Source of the DNA: Leptospira sp. WS92.C1
GTDB taxonomy: Bacteria > Spirochaetota > Leptospiria > Leptospirales > Leptospiraceae
Length of the DNA stretch: 64,000 bases
Direction of reading: 5' to 3'
NCBI RefSeq assembly: GCF_040833975.1
Contig: NZ_CP162130.1
Coordinates: 434,001-498,000, forward strand
The position numbers and the translations under genes are program-made. Shown here in pieces: positions 63,395 through 64,000 of the stretch. The notes below the pieces were generated by a model. It was not told the DNA's origin. It worked only from the letters and a program-made list of their open reading frames with translations, and ran no database searches. Each line of letters opens with the position of its first letter. Positions within the stretch are counted from its first letter, which is position 1.

Positions 63395-64000
63395 CTAAAT
63401 CGAGACTTGGCCGGAGAGTTTGCTTTTGAGTGATGAGACGAGTTTGTCTTCTCGATCCAGTTTACTTTCTAAAAGAAGAATTTTTAGATTCTCCGGAGGT
63501 TTTGATATTTTTACCAAATCCTTTTCCGTACAGACGAGATAGTCGAAATTTGTAGAGATCATATCGAATCCAGTTTCGTCTTCCATTGTATAAGAATGAT
63601 GATCCCTAAAGGTCCTCGTTTCCAATTTTAGAGGATGAAAACTTCGAATCATCGAAAAAAAAAGTTCGGGATTTCCGATTCCGGTAAATGCATAAATCTT
63701 TTTTCCGTATAATAATTTTGGAGAATCCGCTTTTAAATCCGGAGACAATAGTTTTTCAGGCTCAAAAGAAAATCTGAGAATCCCTTTTTGAAATTTATTT
63801 TGCAGATTTTGAACCACACGTTCTATGGAAGGATCGTATTTGGAAAATACGATCCAGTCCGTTCTCGAAAGCGCAGAAAACGGCTCTCTCAAATTTCCCG
63901 CAGGAATTAAAAAACGTTCTTTGTGAATCTGACTCGAATCCAAAAGAACCAAATCCAAATCTCTTTCCAAACGATGATGTTGAAATCCGTCGTCCAAGAT
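63395..64000 (-). CDS. lpxK: tetraacyldisaccharide 4'-kinase LpxK (C-terminal part)
   Basis: LpxK phosphorylates lipid A precursor at the 4' position in the inner-membrane pathway. The visible part begins in the middle with the ILDDGFQHHRLERDLDLVLLD motif region, a family hallmark, followed by GNLREP and the later AFTGIGNPELFF and TFRDHHSYT segments. The ATP-binding loop lies beyond the window. The gene ends at a TAG at 63395. Pathogenic Leptospira make lipid A with unusual phosphate chemistry, so this enzyme is of interest in them. Confidence 0.93.
   Translation of the reverse strand: MLDDGFQHHRLERDLDLVLLDSSQIHKERFLIPAGNLREPFSALSRTDWIVFSKYDPSIERVVQNLQNKFQKGILRFSFEPEKLLSPDLKADSPKLLYGKKIYAFTGIGNPELFFSMIRSFHPLKLETRTFRDHHSYTMEDETGFDMISTNFDYLVCTEKDLVKISKPPENLKILLLESKLDREDKLVSSLKSKLSGQVSI

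Overview
The window is a stretch of chromosome from a Leptospira, most likely of the pathogenic clade. The evidence is the Leptospira-restricted DUF1564 family, spirochaete-type lipoboxes, periplasmic and outer-membrane beta-barrel proteins ending in aromatic residues, frequent TTG starts, and very close similarity of several proteins (LolA-like, EtfAB, the O-methyltransferase) to what is known from that genus. The base composition looks richer in G+C than L. interrogans, which would fit the L. santarosai / L. weilii / L. borgpetersenii side of the clade; that placement is inference. Most of the window is ordinary, densely packed chromosomal coding sequence. I see no prophage, insertion sequence, CRISPR array or rRNA, and one tRNA (Pro, GGG).

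Layout. 0-9 kb: the end of an RBBP9-like hydrolase, a class B penicillin-binding protein followed by a DUF115/Maf-type protein, a phasin-like gene with an elaborate promoter, a beta-barrel protein, a glycerophosphodiesterase, DUF1564, an alpha/beta hydrolase and a SET-domain protein. 9-21.6 kb: a Nudix/RppH - truncated globin - acylphosphatase operon, a decayed Phd/VapC toxin-antitoxin locus, a large unknown protein, an aldo/keto reductase, a KtrA-KtrB-membrane protein operon, an adenosine-deaminase-like enzyme, a MATE pump and Gmd. 21.6-25.4 kb is the only clearly accessory zone: GC-rich hairpins, 87-bp tandem repeats, and two tandem lipoprotein genes made by a duplication of about 1.75 kb.

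25.5-31 kb: a four-gene DoxX-like / DUF2071 / methyltransferase / membrane-protein operon, an AlkA-like glycosylase, a twin cyclic-nucleotide-binding protein, a TPR protein and a small zinc-finger-like protein. 31-38.4 kb: a lipoprotein with an embedded terminator, a reduced tyrosine-recombinase-like gene, a STAS protein, a GT39-like glycosyltransferase with an SGNH lipoprotein, a paraoxonase-like lipoprotein, a second phasin-like gene coupled to a class D beta-lactamase-like protein that overlaps tRNA-Pro, and SixA. 38.6-52.8 kb: an ABC-2 transporter, an ATPase-HDOD fusion, RsmA, ComEC, TrpS, a conserved unknown protein, a LolA-like protein, EtfA-EtfB, an acyl-CoA dehydrogenase and an O-methyltransferase. 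52.8-64 kb: an SH3 lipoprotein, a pentahaem lipoprotein, an LptF/G permease, an M48 peptidase, a HEAT protein, a ThiF/MoeB-like enzyme, a Cdd1-like protein, an outer-membrane protein and the end of lpxK.

The observations I rate highest are: (1) the two phasin-like genes, 32 kb apart, each carry a TGC-N3-GCA palindrome at the promoter, resembling PhaR operators; (2) a 65-bp tandem repeat between etfA and the lolA-like gene makes a chain of re-initiating mini-ORFs whose last stop codon sits 4 nt before the lolA-like start; (3) the O-methyltransferase apparently starts at CTG; (4) the tandem lipoprotein pair has nearly identical ends and a diverged middle; (5) a broken Phd/PIN toxin-antitoxin locus lies at about 11 kb.
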